Positions 8,260 through 16,115 of a stretch of DNA of 64,000 nucleotides are shown piece after piece (position 1 is the first letter of the stretch; each line of letters opens with the position of its first letter). A model generated the notes under the pieces. It did no database searches and had not been told where the DNA came from. It worked only from the letters and a program-made list of their open reading frames with translations. A program made the translations under genes and the position numbers. Origin of the DNA: Aeromonas rivuli (GTDB lineage Bacteria > Pseudomonadota > Gammaproteobacteria > Enterobacterales > Aeromonadaceae); contig NZ_CDBJ01000053.1 of the NCBI RefSeq assembly GCF_000820045.1, forward strand, positions 1 to 64,000, in the 5' to 3' direction.

Positions 8260-9087
8260 TCACTGCGTCTGTTTGCCTGGCTCGTGCTGGCCATGACCCT
8301 GGATGTCATCACTTCGACCGTAGTGCCAACGCGGCGCCCGCTTCTCCAGAAAGGCCGCCACCCCCTCTTGCTGGTTCGCATCCTGGAAAAGGTCGAGGAA
8401 GAGGGCGCGCTCCATGGGCAATGCTTCATCACGAGGACGGCGACGCCCCTCGTTGATGAGCCGTTTGCAGGCGCGCAGGGCGGCGGGACTTTGGCGCTCG
8501 GCATGGCTTGCCATCTGCCGGGCGGCCTCCCAGGCGCAACCCACCTTGACCACCTCTTCCACCAGGCCTATCTCGTAGGCCAGGGTGGCATCGACCTTCT
8601 CGGCACACAAAATGAGGCGTTTGGCCCAACCCGGCCCCACCAGTTCGGTCAGGCGCTGGGTGCCCCCGGCGCAGGGCAAGAGTCCCACCGACGCCTCAGG
8701 CAGCCCCATGATGGCCTGCTGCTCGGCGATGCGAATATCGCAGGCCAGCGCCACTTCCAGCCCGCCCCCCATGGCAAACCCCGTGATGGCGGCAATGCTG
8801 ACCCCGTGAAAGCGAGCCAGGGCCTCGAACGCTTCGCCAAAGGCCTCGGCCACCTGTGCGGCATGCAGGCTGTCGCCGTCGGCAAACATCTTGAGATCGG
8901 CGCCGGCGCAGAAGAACCTGTCACCGGCCCCGCGGATAACCAGGGCCACTATCTCGGGTTTGCCGTCGAGCTCGGCCATCATCTGCACGAAGGCGCGCAG
9001 GCTGGCCAGGGTCCAGGTATTGGCCGGTGGGTTGTCCAGGGTGATGTAGGCCACGTGGCCATGGTATTCGAGCCGTATCCTTGTCAT
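8260..9087 (-). CDS. ivdD: Enoyl-CoA hydratase of valine degradation
   Basis: Crotonase-family hydratase that would add water to methacrylyl-CoA or tiglyl-CoA. Seen: RFFCAGADLKMF and GGGLEVALACDIRIA with the first catalytic glutamate, then LPEASVGLLPCAGGTQRL with the second. The start is ambiguous: ATG 9087 (MTRIRLEYHG) has AAGGAT upstream and fits the usual family start, while ATG 9117 lies 30 bases earlier and also has an AGGGG motif. I prefer 9087 on homology grounds. It lies 40 bases after the acyl-CoA dehydrogenase gene in the operon. Confidence 0.88.
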   Translation of the reverse strand: MTRIRLEYHGHVAYITLDNPPANTWTLASLRAFVQMMAELDGKPEIVALVIRGAGDRFFCAGADLKMFADGDSLHAAQVAEAFGEAFEALARFHGVSIAAITGFAMGGGLEVALACDIRIAEQQAIMGLPEASVGLLPCAGGTQRLTELVGPGWAKRLILCAEKVDATLAYEIGLVEEVVKVGCAWEAARQMASHAERQSPAALRACKRLINEGRRRPRDEALPMERALFLDLFQDANQQEGVAAFLEKRAPRWHYGRSDDIQGHGQHEPGKQTQ

Positions 9088-9127
9088 GGGATCATCCTTG
9101 TGTGCGGGCAACGTCATGGCATCGCCC

Positions 9128-10285
9128 CTATAGCAGATTCAGTGAGGGAGTGGCCAGCAGGCGACGAGCGATGATGAGTCGCATCACCTCGTTGGTTCCC
9201 TCCAGGATGCGATGGACCCGGGTATCGCGCAGATAGCGTTCGAGGGGATATTCGCGGATATAACCATAGCCGCCAAAGAGTTGCAGGGCCTCATCGCAGA
9301 TCTGATAACCGATGTCGGTGGCGAAGCGCTTGGCCATGGCGCACCAGGCGCTCTTGTCCGGGCTGTTCTCGTCGAGCTTGGCCGCCGCCTGACGCACCAG
9401 CAGCCGGGCGGCTGCCAGCTCGGTCGCCATGTCGGCCAGACGAAACTGCACGCTCTGAAACTCGCCGATGGGACGGCCAAATTGCTGACGCTCGGCCACA
9501 TAGGCCAGGGCATCATCCAGGGCCTGCTGGGCCGTGCCCAGGGAGCAGCTGGCGATGTTGATGCGACCGCCATCCAGGGCCTGCATGGCAAACTTGAACC
9601 CCTCCCCCTCTTCCCCCAGCCGATAGTTGGCGGGAATGCGCACCCGGTTAAAGGCCACTTCCCGGGTCGGCTGACTGTGCCAGCCCAGCTTCTCTTCGGC
9701 CTTGCCGTAGACGATGCCCTCGCTGTTTGCCGGCACCATGAAGGCGGAGATCCCCCCCGCCCCCTCACCGCCGGTGCGGGCCATCACCACCAGCACATCG
9801 GTGCTGCCCGCCCCGGAGATAAACACCTTGCTCCCCTCGATGAGGTAATCATCGCCGTCGCGCAGGGCGCGGCTCTTGAGGGCGGCGGCGTCCGAGCCCG
9901 CCCCAGGTTCGGTGAGGCAATAGGAGCCGAGCAACTCGCCACTGGCCAGACGTGGCACCCACTCCCCGGCAACCTCGGCGGGCAGCCAGCGCCCCAGCAT
10001 CCAGCTCACCATGTTATGGATGGTGAGATAGGCGGTGGTAGAGGTGCAGCCCATGGCGAGGCGCTCGAAGATGAGGCTGGCGTCGAGCCGGGGCAGCCCC
10101 AGGCCGCCATATGGCTCCTGGGTATAGAGGCCGCAAAAGCCGAGCTCGGCCGCCTGTTTGATGGTCTGGATGGGAAACTCATGATCCCTGTCCCAGCGGG
10201 CGGCATTGGGCTTGAACGCCTCGTTGGCGAAGGCGGTGGCGGCATCGCAGTAGGCCTGCTGATCCTCGGTCAGATTGAAATTCAT
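9128..10285 (-). CDS. ivdC: Acyl-CoA dehydrogenase, probably isobutyryl-CoA / 2-methylbutyryl-CoA specific
   Basis: FAD flavoenzyme of 385 residues that desaturates short branched acyl-CoAs. Seen: CLTEPGAGSDAAALKSRA (flavin/substrate loop), the C-terminal QLFGGYGYIREYP, and ILEGTNEVMRLIIARR. Its EGTNE glutamate is the catalytic base position of SCAD/IBD-type enzymes. This distinguishes it from the isovaleryl-CoA dehydrogenase encoded at 12056, whose base lies elsewhere. The ATG at 10285 is used; a TTG two codons earlier is less likely. The gene stands 16 bases after mmsA, so the specificity for valine/isoleucine intermediates is a context inference. Confidence 0.88.
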   Translation of the reverse strand: MNFNLTEDQQAYCDAATAFANEAFKPNAARWDRDHEFPIQTIKQAAELGFCGLYTQEPYGGLGLPRLDASLIFERLAMGCTSTTAYLTIHNMVSWMLGRWLPAEVAGEWVPRLASGELLGSYCLTEPGAGSDAAALKSRALRDGDDYLIEGSKVFISGAGSTDVLVVMARTGGEGAGGISAFMVPANSEGIVYGKAEEKLGWHSQPTREVAFNRVRIPANYRLGEEGEGFKFAMQALDGGRINIASCSLGTAQQALDDALAYVAERQQFGRPIGEFQSVQFRLADMATELAAARLLVRQAAAKLDENSPDKSAWCAMAKRFATDIGYQICDEALQLFGGYGYIREYPLERYLRDTRVHRILEGTNEVMRLIIARRLLATPSLNLL

Positions 10286-10301
10286 GGGCAAGAGTCCTCA
10301 C

Positions 10302-11813
10302 TCAACGCAGGCTGATGGTCATGTTAGGGCCAGTGGGAATGTCTTCGTCAAACCAGCGCTCGGTCACCGTCTTGGTCTCGGTGTAGAAGCGCACCGCCTG
10401 TTTGCCGTAGGCGTGCAAGTCCCCATAGAAAGAGCCGCGCCAACCGGTGAAGGAGAAGAACGGCAGCGGCACCGGGATGGGCACATTGATGCCCACCTGG
10501 CCCACCGCCACCTCGTGGCGAAAGGTACGGGCCGCGGCGCCGCAACCGGTGAAGATGGAGGTGCCATTGCCATAGGGGTTGCGATTGATGAGGGCGAGCG
10601 CCTCAGCCAGGCTGTCGACCTCCATGCAGCAGAGCACAGGGCCGAAGATCTCCTCCCGATAGAGCCCCATCTGCGCCGTCACGCCGCGAAACAGTGTGGG
10701 GCCCACCCAGTTGCCGACCGGGTAACCCGCCACCTCGCACAGGGTGCCATCGAGCAGACACTCGGCCCCTTCCTGCTTGCCCGCTTCAATCAGATTCTCC
10801 ACCCGCACCCTAGCCTCCGGGCTGATAAGAGGGCCATAGGCGGCTTGCGGATCGTCCCACACCCCGGGGCGCACGGCGGCGAATGCCTCGGCAAGTTCCG
10901 GGATCCAGTCGCGGGCACTGCCGACGAACACTGCCACGCTGATGGCCATGCAACGCTGACCGGCGGCGCCGACCCCGGCCCCCACCAGATTGCTCAGCAC
11001 CAGCCCCTTGTTGGCATCGGGCATGATCACCATGTGATTCTTGGCGCCGACGAAGCACTGGGCGCGTTTGAGCTGTTCGGTCGCGGTGCGATAGACATGA
11101 GCCCCGACCCGGGCCGAGCCGACGAAGCTGACCGCCTTCACGTCCGGGTGGGTCAAGAGCGCATCCACCTGCTCGGCACCGCCGTGCACCACGCTGAGGA
11201 TGCCCGCCGGGGCCCCCGCCTCGGTGAACAGCTCGGCCAGACGCATGGGGGTGAGCGGATCCTGTTCGGAGGGCTTGAGCACGAAGCCATTGCCGCAGGC
11301 GATGGCCAGGGGAAACATCCACAGCGGGATCATGGCCGGGAAGTTGAATGGGGTGATACCGACGCAGACCCCCAGCGGTTGCACCCAGGAGTGACCATCG
11401 ACCCGCCGCGCCACATTGCCCATGGTCTCGCCCATGGTCTGGCTGGCGATGCCGCAGGCCTGTTCAACCACTTCGATACCGCGCCACACATCCCCCTTGG
11501 CATCGGCAAAGTTCTTGCCCGTCTCCTGAGCCAGCAGGGTGGCCAGCTCGTCATGATGGACTTTAAGCAGATGCTGATAGTTGAACATGACCCTGGCCCG
11601 CTCCGGCGCAGGCACATCCCGCCACAGCAGATAGGCTTGCTGGGCGCTGCGCACCGCCAGCTCAACCTCCTCTGCCGTGGCCCTGGGAGCACGGGCCAGC
11701 AGACTCTGATCCGCCGGATTGGTCACCTCTATCCACTGCTCCGTCGTCGAGGCATGGGGCCCGCCGTTGATGTAGAGCGGCAGATCCCCGTACAGGGTGG
11801 CATGGCTGGTCAT
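10302..11813 (-). CDS. mmsA: Methylmalonate-semialdehyde dehydrogenase (CoA-acylating)
   Basis: Aldehyde dehydrogenase superfamily, 503 residues; converts methylmalonate semialdehyde plus CoA to propionyl-CoA. Seen: [20 protein letters not shown] near residue 148, SFVGSARVG near 229, and the catalytic cysteine 288 in [11 protein letters not shown], a motif typical of MmsA. The ATG at 11813 follows AAGGAG by eight bases. It is the first gene of the minus-strand operon, so its upstream region (11814-12055) holds the operon promoter shared with liuA. The Shewanella ivd operon has a thiolase (ivdA) in front; none is present here. Confidence 0.93.
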   Translation of the reverse strand: MTSHATLYGDLPLYINGGPHASTTEQWIEVTNPADQSLLARAPRATAEEVELAVRSAQQAYLLWRDVPAPERARVMFNYQHLLKVHHDELATLLAQETGKNFADAKGDVWRGIEVVEQACGIASQTMGETMGNVARRVDGHSWVQPLGVCVGITPFNFPAMIPLWMFPLAIACGNGFVLKPSEQDPLTPMRLAELFTEAGAPAGILSVVHGGAEQVDALLTHPDVKAVSFVGSARVGAHVYRTATEQLKRAQCFVGAKNHMVIMPDANKGLVLSNLVGAGVGAAGQRCMAISVAVFVGSARDWIPELAEAFAAVRPGVWDDPQAAYGPLISPEARVRVENLIEAGKQEGAECLLDGTLCEVAGYPVGNWVGPTLFRGVTAQMGLYREEIFGPVLCCMEVDSLAEALALINRNPYGNGTSIFTGCGAAARTFRHEVAVGQVGINVPIPVPLPFFSFTGWRGSFYGDLHAYGKQAVRFYTETKTVTERWFDEDIPTGPNMTISLR

Positions 11814-11920
11814 GTTCTTAACTCCTTTGAGTCTGGTCAGACGACTGAGTTGCACAGGATTGAGCGGGCGGCAGCGCGGCCAGCTCCCCCACCACAAGGG
11901 ATTTTACCTTAGACTAACAA

Positions 11921-11948
11921 TTGATTTACGTTTACGCTAACGTAAACT
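11921..11948 (+). promoter_or_regulatory. Candidate promoter of the liu operon with embedded LiuR site
   Basis: TTGATT (11921-11926), 16 bases, then TAAACT (11943-11948) could form a sigma-70 promoter for liuA. The palindrome TTTACG-N4-CGTAAA lies in its spacer and -10 region, a position typical for MerR-family regulators. Confidence 0.45.
11931..11946. promoter_or_regulatory. Candidate LiuR operator between divergent BCAA operons
   Basis: A perfect palindrome with arms TTTACG and CGTAAA around four bases, with an extra TTTACG half-site immediately 5' (11925-11930). The MerR-family regulator LiuR is known from comparative genomics to control leucine/valine degradation genes and to recognise this type of dyad; its gene lies at 19129. 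The site sits about 120 bases from each first gene, so one protein could govern both arms. Confidence 0.65.
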
Positions 11949-12055
11949 AACTCTGGAGATGGACTGACCAGTCAGGACGACAGCAAGGTGCCCATTATTG
12001 CCTGCCGTCCCTGCACTCAGACCCCCTCCACCCTCGTGATGACAAGGAGACAGCT

Positions 12056-13204
12056 ATGCCCCCATTGATGGATGAGACCCTGCTGGCCCTGACCGACCAG
12101 GTCGGCGCTTTCTGTCGACAAGTGATAGCGCCGCGCGCCGCCGAGATAGACAGCAGCAACCTCTTTCCCCGGGATCTCTGGCCCTTGATGGGAAGTCTCG
12201 GCCTGCATGGCATCACTGTCGGCGAGGAGTATGGCGGCGTGGGCCTGGGCTACCTGGCTCACGTGCTGGTGATGGAGCAGGTGAGCCGGGCCAGCGCCTC
12301 GGTCGGGCTCTCCTATGGCGCCCACTCCAACCTGTGCATCAACCAGATCCACCGCCACGGCACCCCCGATCAGAAGGCGCGTTACCTGCCTGATCTGGTC
12401 AGCGGCGCCAAGGTGGGCGCCCTGGCCATGAGCGAGCCAGGTGCCGGATCCGATGTGGTGAGCATGCGCCTGCTGGCCGAGGCGAGGGACAATCACTTCG
12501 TGCTGAACGGCAACAAGATGTGGATCACCAATGGCCCCGATGCCGAGACCTTTGTCATCTATGCCAAGACGGATGCCAAGGCGGGGGCCAAGGGGATATC
12601 CGCCTTCATCGTCGAGGCGGGAACCCCGGGATTTCGCACGGCCCAGAAGCTCGACAAGCTGGGCATGCGGGGCTCCAGTACCTGCGAGCTGGTGTTCGAC
12701 AACTGCAACGTTCCCAAAGAGAACCTGCTCGGCCCGCTGCACGGGGGCATCAAGGTGCTGATGAGCGGTCTCGATTATGAGCGGGTGGTGCTGGCGGCGG
12801 GTCCCCTTGGCATCATGCAGGCCTGCATGGACGTGGCGTTGCCCTATGTGCGCGAGCGCAAGCAGTTCGGCCAGGCCATCGGTGAATTCCAGCTGGTGCA
12901 GGGCAAACTGGCCGACATGTACACCCGCCTGGCCAGCAGCCGGGCCCTGGTCTACTCGGTGGCCAACGCCTGCGATCAAGGGCAGACCAGCCGCAAGGAT
13001 TGCGCCGCCGCCATCTTGCTTGCCGCGGAAAATGCCACCCAGATGGCACTGGATGCCATCCAGCTGCTCGGCGGCAATGGCTACATCAACGAATACCCGA
13101 CCGGGCGCCTGCTGCGGGACGCCAAGCTGTACGAGATAGGTGCCGGCACCTCGGAGATCCGCCGCTGGCTCATCGGCCGCGAGCTGATGGGAGAGTCTGC
13201 ATGA
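12056..13204 (+). CDS. liuA: Isovaleryl-CoA dehydrogenase
   Basis: Oxidises isovaleryl-CoA to 3-methylcrotonyl-CoA, the first CoA-level step of leucine degradation. The 382-residue product has [26 protein letters not shown] and [16 protein letters not shown]. Two details identify the subtype: the catalytic glutamate is E242 in [14 protein letters not shown] (human IVD position), and the usual EGTSE glutamate is replaced in GAGTSEIRR. The ATG at 12056 follows AAGGAGACAGCT. It is the first gene of the plus-strand leucine arm, with 94 bases before liuB. Confidence 0.95.
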   Translation: MPPLMDETLLALTDQVGAFCRQVIAPRAAEIDSSNLFPRDLWPLMGSLGLHGITVGEEYGGVGLGYLAHVLVMEQVSRASASVGLSYGAHSNLCINQIHRHGTPDQKARYLPDLVSGAKVGALAMSEPGAGSDVVSMRLLAEARDNHFVLNGNKMWITNGPDAETFVIYAKTDAKAGAKGISAFIVEAGTPGFRTAQKLDKLGMRGSSTCELVFDNCNVPKENLLGPLHGGIKVLMSGLDYERVVLAAGPLGIMQACMDVALPYVRERKQFGQAIGEFQLVQGKLADMYTRLASSRALVYSVANACDQGQTSRKDCAAAILLAAENATQMALDAIQLLGGNGYINEYPTGRLLRDAKLYEIGAGTSEIRRWLIGRELMGESA

Positions 13205-13298
13205 AGCCGTTGCACGCCCAGCTAGCACACCATAGCGCCGGTCGCTCTGTGACTCACCGGGCAGACCTTTTCCCTCACACCTTTTTAGGGGAGTCCGC

Positions 13299-14912
13299 AT
13301 GAGCCAGATCCACTCCCAGCTCGACACCCATAGCCCCGACTATGAGGCCAACAGGGCCGCCATGCAGGCCCTGGTCGAGGATCTGCACGATCGGCTGGAG
13401 GAGATAACCCTGGGGGGCGGCGCCGTCAATCAGGCCCGCCACACCGGGCGTGGCAAGTTGCTGCCCCGCGAGCGCATCGACCGGCTGCTCGACCCCGGCT
13501 CCCCTTTCCTCGAGCTCTCCGCCCTGGCGGCCTGGGGGGTCTATGACGAAGCCGTCCCCGCCGCCGGTATCATCACCGGGCTTGGTCGCATCAACGGCAG
13601 GCTCTGCCTGCTGGTGGTCAACGACGCCACCGTCAAGGGCGGCACCTATTACCCCCTCACGGTGAAGAAACACCTGCGCGCCCAGGCCATCGCCGAGCGG
13701 TTGCGCCTCCCTTGCCTCTACCTGGTGGACTCTGGCGGCGCCTTCTTGCCGATGCAGGACGAGGTGTTTCCCGACCGGGATCATTTCGGCCGCATCTTCT
13801 ACAACCAGGCTCGCCTCTCGGGCCAGGGCATCCCCCAGCTCGCCGTGGTGATGGGGCTCTGTACCGCAGGCGGCGCCTATGTGCCCGCCATGGCGGACGA
13901 ATCCATCATGGTCAAACAGCAGGCCACCATCTTTCTGGCCGGCCCCCCCCTGGTCAAAGCCGCCACTGGCGAGGAGATCAGCGCCGAAGCGTTGGGGGGG
14001 GCCCTGGTCCACTGCGCCCACTCTGGCGTTGCCGATCACCTGGCCAGAGATGACGACCATGCCTTGCAACTGGCCCGCACCCTGGTCAGCAACCTGGGGG
14101 GCGACCAGCCAGCCAACCGCCCCCTCTATCGGGAGCCTGTCTATCCCATCGAGGAGCTCTATGGTCTGGTCGGTACCAGTCTGAAGCGGCCGGTGGAGGC
14201 GAGGGAGATCATCGCTCGCCTGGTCGATGGCTCGGACTTTGACGAGTTCAAGGCGCTGTACGGCACCACGCTCGTCACCGGCTTTGCCCAGATCCAGGGC
14301 ATGGCCGTCGGGATCCTCGCCAACAACGGTGTGCTGCACAGCGACAGCGCCCAGAAGGGCGCCCACTTCATCCAGCTCTGCAACAGACGCGCCATCCCAT
14401 TGCTGTTTCTGCAGAACATCACCGGCTTCATGGTGGGCAGCCAGGCCGAGCGCGAAGGGATCGCCAAACACGGTGCCAAGCTAGTTACTGCCGTTGCTTG
14501 CAGCCGGGTGCCCAAGCTCACCCTGATCACCGGGGGCAGCTTTGGCGCCGGCAACTACGGCATGTGTGGCCGCGCCTTTGACCCCGACTTCCTGTTCAGC
14601 TGGCCCAACAGCCGCATCTCCGTCATGGGGGGCGAACAGGCGGCTGGCGTCTTGGTGCAGGTGCGCCGCGACAAGCTCGCCGCAGCGGGAAAGCCCCTCG
14701 ACGAGCAGGAGGCGCAGGCTATCCGCACCCCTGTGCTCGACCAGTATGAACGCCAGGGTCACCCCTACTACGCCAGTGCCCGGCTCTGGGACGATGGGGT
14801 CATCGACCCGGCCCAGAGCCGCACCATACTCGCACTGGCCCTGGCCGCCTGCCAGGATGCCCTGGCCCGCGCCCGAGTGACCCCCGAGCAATATGGCATC
14901 TTCCGGATGTAA
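13299..14912 (+). CDS. liuB: Methylcrotonyl-CoA carboxylase, carboxyltransferase (beta) subunit
   Basis: Transfers CO2 from carboxybiotin to 3-methylcrotonyl-CoA in a complex with LiuD. The 537-residue product has the two crotonase-like carboxyltransferase halves. Seen: [20 protein letters not shown] near residue 50, [20 protein letters not shown] near 145, [16 protein letters not shown] near 185, and in the C-half [12 protein letters not shown] and [27 protein letters not shown] precedes the ATG at 13299. It is followed nine bases later by liuC. Confidence 0.95.
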   Translation: MSQIHSQLDTHSPDYEANRAAMQALVEDLHDRLEEITLGGGAVNQARHTGRGKLLPRERIDRLLDPGSPFLELSALAAWGVYDEAVPAAGIITGLGRINGRLCLLVVNDATVKGGTYYPLTVKKHLRAQAIAERLRLPCLYLVDSGGAFLPMQDEVFPDRDHFGRIFYNQARLSGQGIPQLAVVMGLCTAGGAYVPAMADESIMVKQQATIFLAGPPLVKAATGEEISAEALGGALVHCAHSGVADHLARDDDHALQLARTLVSNLGGDQPANRPLYREPVYPIEELYGLVGTSLKRPVEAREIIARLVDGSDFDEFKALYGTTLVTGFAQIQGMAVGILANNGVLHSDSAQKGAHFIQLCNRRAIPLLFLQNITGFMVGSQAEREGIAKHGAKLVTAVACSRVPKLTLITGGSFGAGNYGMCGRAFDPDFLFSWPNSRISVMGGEQAAGVLVQVRRDKLAAAGKPLDEQEAQAIRTPVLDQYERQGHPYYASARLWDDGVIDPAQSRTILALALAACQDALARARVTPEQYGIFRM

Positions 14913-14921
14913 GGAGCCCGT

Positions 14922-15776
14922 ATGAAAGCAGACATGAGGTCATCCCCTGCCGCCCCCGACAACAGGGCCGCCCCGAATGCCGGATTTCGCCTGGAGCAGA
15001 CTGGCCCCCTGGCTGAGCTGGTGCTCTGCCGCCCGGCACGCCATAACGCCTTTGACAAGGCGCTGATCCAGGGGCTGCTTGGCGCCTTGCGCGAGCTGGC
15101 TGGCCGCACTGAGCACACTCCCCGGGCGCTGCTGCTGCGCGCCGAGGGCAAGCACTTTTGCGCCGGCGCCGATCTCGACTGGATGCGGGATCTCTCCCAT
15201 GCCGATGTTGAACACAACAGGGAGGATGCCCGCCAGCTCGCCCTGCTGATGCAAACCCTGGACGAGCTGCCCTTCCCTACCCTGGCCCTGGTGCAGGGCG
15301 CCGCCTATGGGGGGGCACTTGGTCTCATCTGTGCCTGCGACATCGCCCTGGCCAGCGACGATGCCCGCTTCTGCCTCTCCGAAGTGGGGCTCGGATTGGT
15401 GCCAGCGGTGATAAGCCCCTATGTGGTGCGCACCCTGGGGCAGCGCCAGGCACGGCGCTACATGCTCAGTGCCGAACCCTTCGATGCCATCACCGCCTGT
15501 CGGCTCAACGTGATTCATCAGCGGTTCAGCCCCGACGCCTTGCTGGAAGAGGGCCGTGCCCTGGCCCGAACGCTGTGCCAGAACGGCCCGGCGGCCATGG
15601 CCGACACCAAGGCACTGCTCGATAAGCTCGCCCATCTGCCCGCCAGTCAACACCAGGCGCTGACCGTGGATACCATTGCCCGGGTGCGGGTCGGCGCCGA
15701 GGCCCAGGAGGGGATGCAGGCTTTCTTTGACAAGCGCCCGCCCGCCTGGCGTCCCGAATGCAAGGAGAAACCATGA
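14922..15776 (+). CDS. liuC: Methylglutaconyl-CoA hydratase
   Basis: Crotonase-family enzyme that hydrates 3-methylglutaconyl-CoA to HMG-CoA. Seen in the 284-residue product: HFCAGADLDWMRDL, GAAYGGALGLICACDIALA and LSEVGLGLVPAVISPYVV, the pattern typical of LiuC rather than general enoyl-CoA hydratases. A good ribosome binding site (AAGGAG) precedes the ATG. Its stop overlaps an ATG by four bases (ATGA at 15773-15776). That ATG is not liuD itself but the first of three partial copies of the liuD 5' end. Confidence 0.92.
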   Translation: MKADMRSSPAAPDNRAAPNAGFRLEQTGPLAELVLCRPARHNAFDKALIQGLLGALRELAGRTEHTPRALLLRAEGKHFCAGADLDWMRDLSHADVEHNREDARQLALLMQTLDELPFPTLALVQGAAYGGALGLICACDIALASDDARFCLSEVGLGLVPAVISPYVVRTLGQRQARRYMLSAEPFDAITACRLNVIHQRFSPDALLEEGRALARTLCQNGPAAMADTKALLDKLAHLPASQHQALTVDTIARVRVGAEAQEGMQAFFDKRPPAWRPECKEKP

Positions 15777-15889
15777 CTGAGATAGTCCCGATTAAACGGC
15801 TGTTGATCGCCAATCGTGGCGAAAAAACCGGGGTGCGCCTACTGCCGCTTTTCACCGTCGCCGCCTCATCCCCGGAGCAGATGTCATGA
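15773..15889 (+). CDS. Leader ORF 1: 38-aa peptide copying the LiuD N-terminus
   Basis: Starts at the ATG overlapping the liuC stop. Residues 1-17 (MTEIVPIKRLLIANRGE) equal the LiuD N-terminus, then KTGVRLLPLFTVAASSPEQMS and a TGA that overlaps the next ATG. The only ribosome binding site is AAGGAG near the liuC end, originally that of liuD. Probably translated by coupling to liuC; function unknown. A standard annotation would likely miss it. Confidence 0.55.
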   Translation: MTEIVPIKRLLIANRGEKTGVRLLPLFTVAASSPEQMS

Positions 15890-16002
15890 CAGAGATAGTC
15901 CCCATCAAACGACTGCTGATCGCCAATCGTGGCGAAAAAACCGGGGTGCGCCTACTGCCGCTTTTCACCGTCGCCGTCCCATCCCCGGAGCAGATGTCAT
16001 GA
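15886..16002 (+). CDS. Leader ORF 2: 38-aa peptide copying the LiuD N-terminus
   Basis: Same design as leader ORF 1, in a different reading frame. Residues 1-17 are identical to LiuD; the tail reads KTGVRLLPLFTVAVPSPEQMS. Its TGA overlaps the ATG of leader ORF 3. CGGAG lies ten bases before its ATG. It contains an A6 run at 15935-15940 that could permit slippage into the liuD frame. Confidence 0.5.
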   Translation: MTEIVPIKRLLIANRGEKTGVRLLPLFTVAVPSPEQMS

Positions 16003-16115
16003 CAGAGATAGTCCCCATCAAACGGCTGCTGATCGCCAATCGTGGCGAAATAAACGGGGTGTGCTTACTGCCGCTTTTCACCGTCGCCGTCTCATCCCCG
16101 GAGCAGATGTCATGA
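15999..16115 (+). CDS. Leader ORF 3: 38-aa peptide copying the LiuD N-terminus
   Basis: Third copy; tail INGVCLLPLFTVAVSSPEQMS. Its GAAATAAAC replaces the A6 run of copies 1 and 2 and resembles the true liuD sequence (GAAATAGCG), so it may be the copy closest to the original junction. Its TGA (16113-16115) overlaps the liuD start at 16112, so liuD translation may depend on termination and re-initiation here. Confidence 0.5.
   Translation: MTEIVPIKRLLIANRGEINGVCLLPLFTVAVSSPEQMS

Larger units (their letters stand above)
15773..16111 (+). repeat. Three tandem 113-bp units at the liuC-liuD junction
   Basis: Copies start at 15773, 15886 and 15999 and lead into liuD at 16112, each exactly 113 bases apart. 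In each unit the first 51 bases match the liuD start. The other 62 bases are absent from a plain liuC-liuD junction and end in CCCCGGAGCAGATGTC, which gives the next ATG a weak Shine-Dalgarno (CGGAG). Copies differ at roughly 5-9 positions, so this is not an assembly echo. Within codons 1-17 every difference I found (codons 2, 6, 7, 9, 11) is synonymous. Confidence 0.9.

Noticed and set aside
10275..11912. 545-codon plus-strand frame opposite mmsA
   Set aside because: Antisense to a well supported aldehyde dehydrogenase; no recognisable domain.
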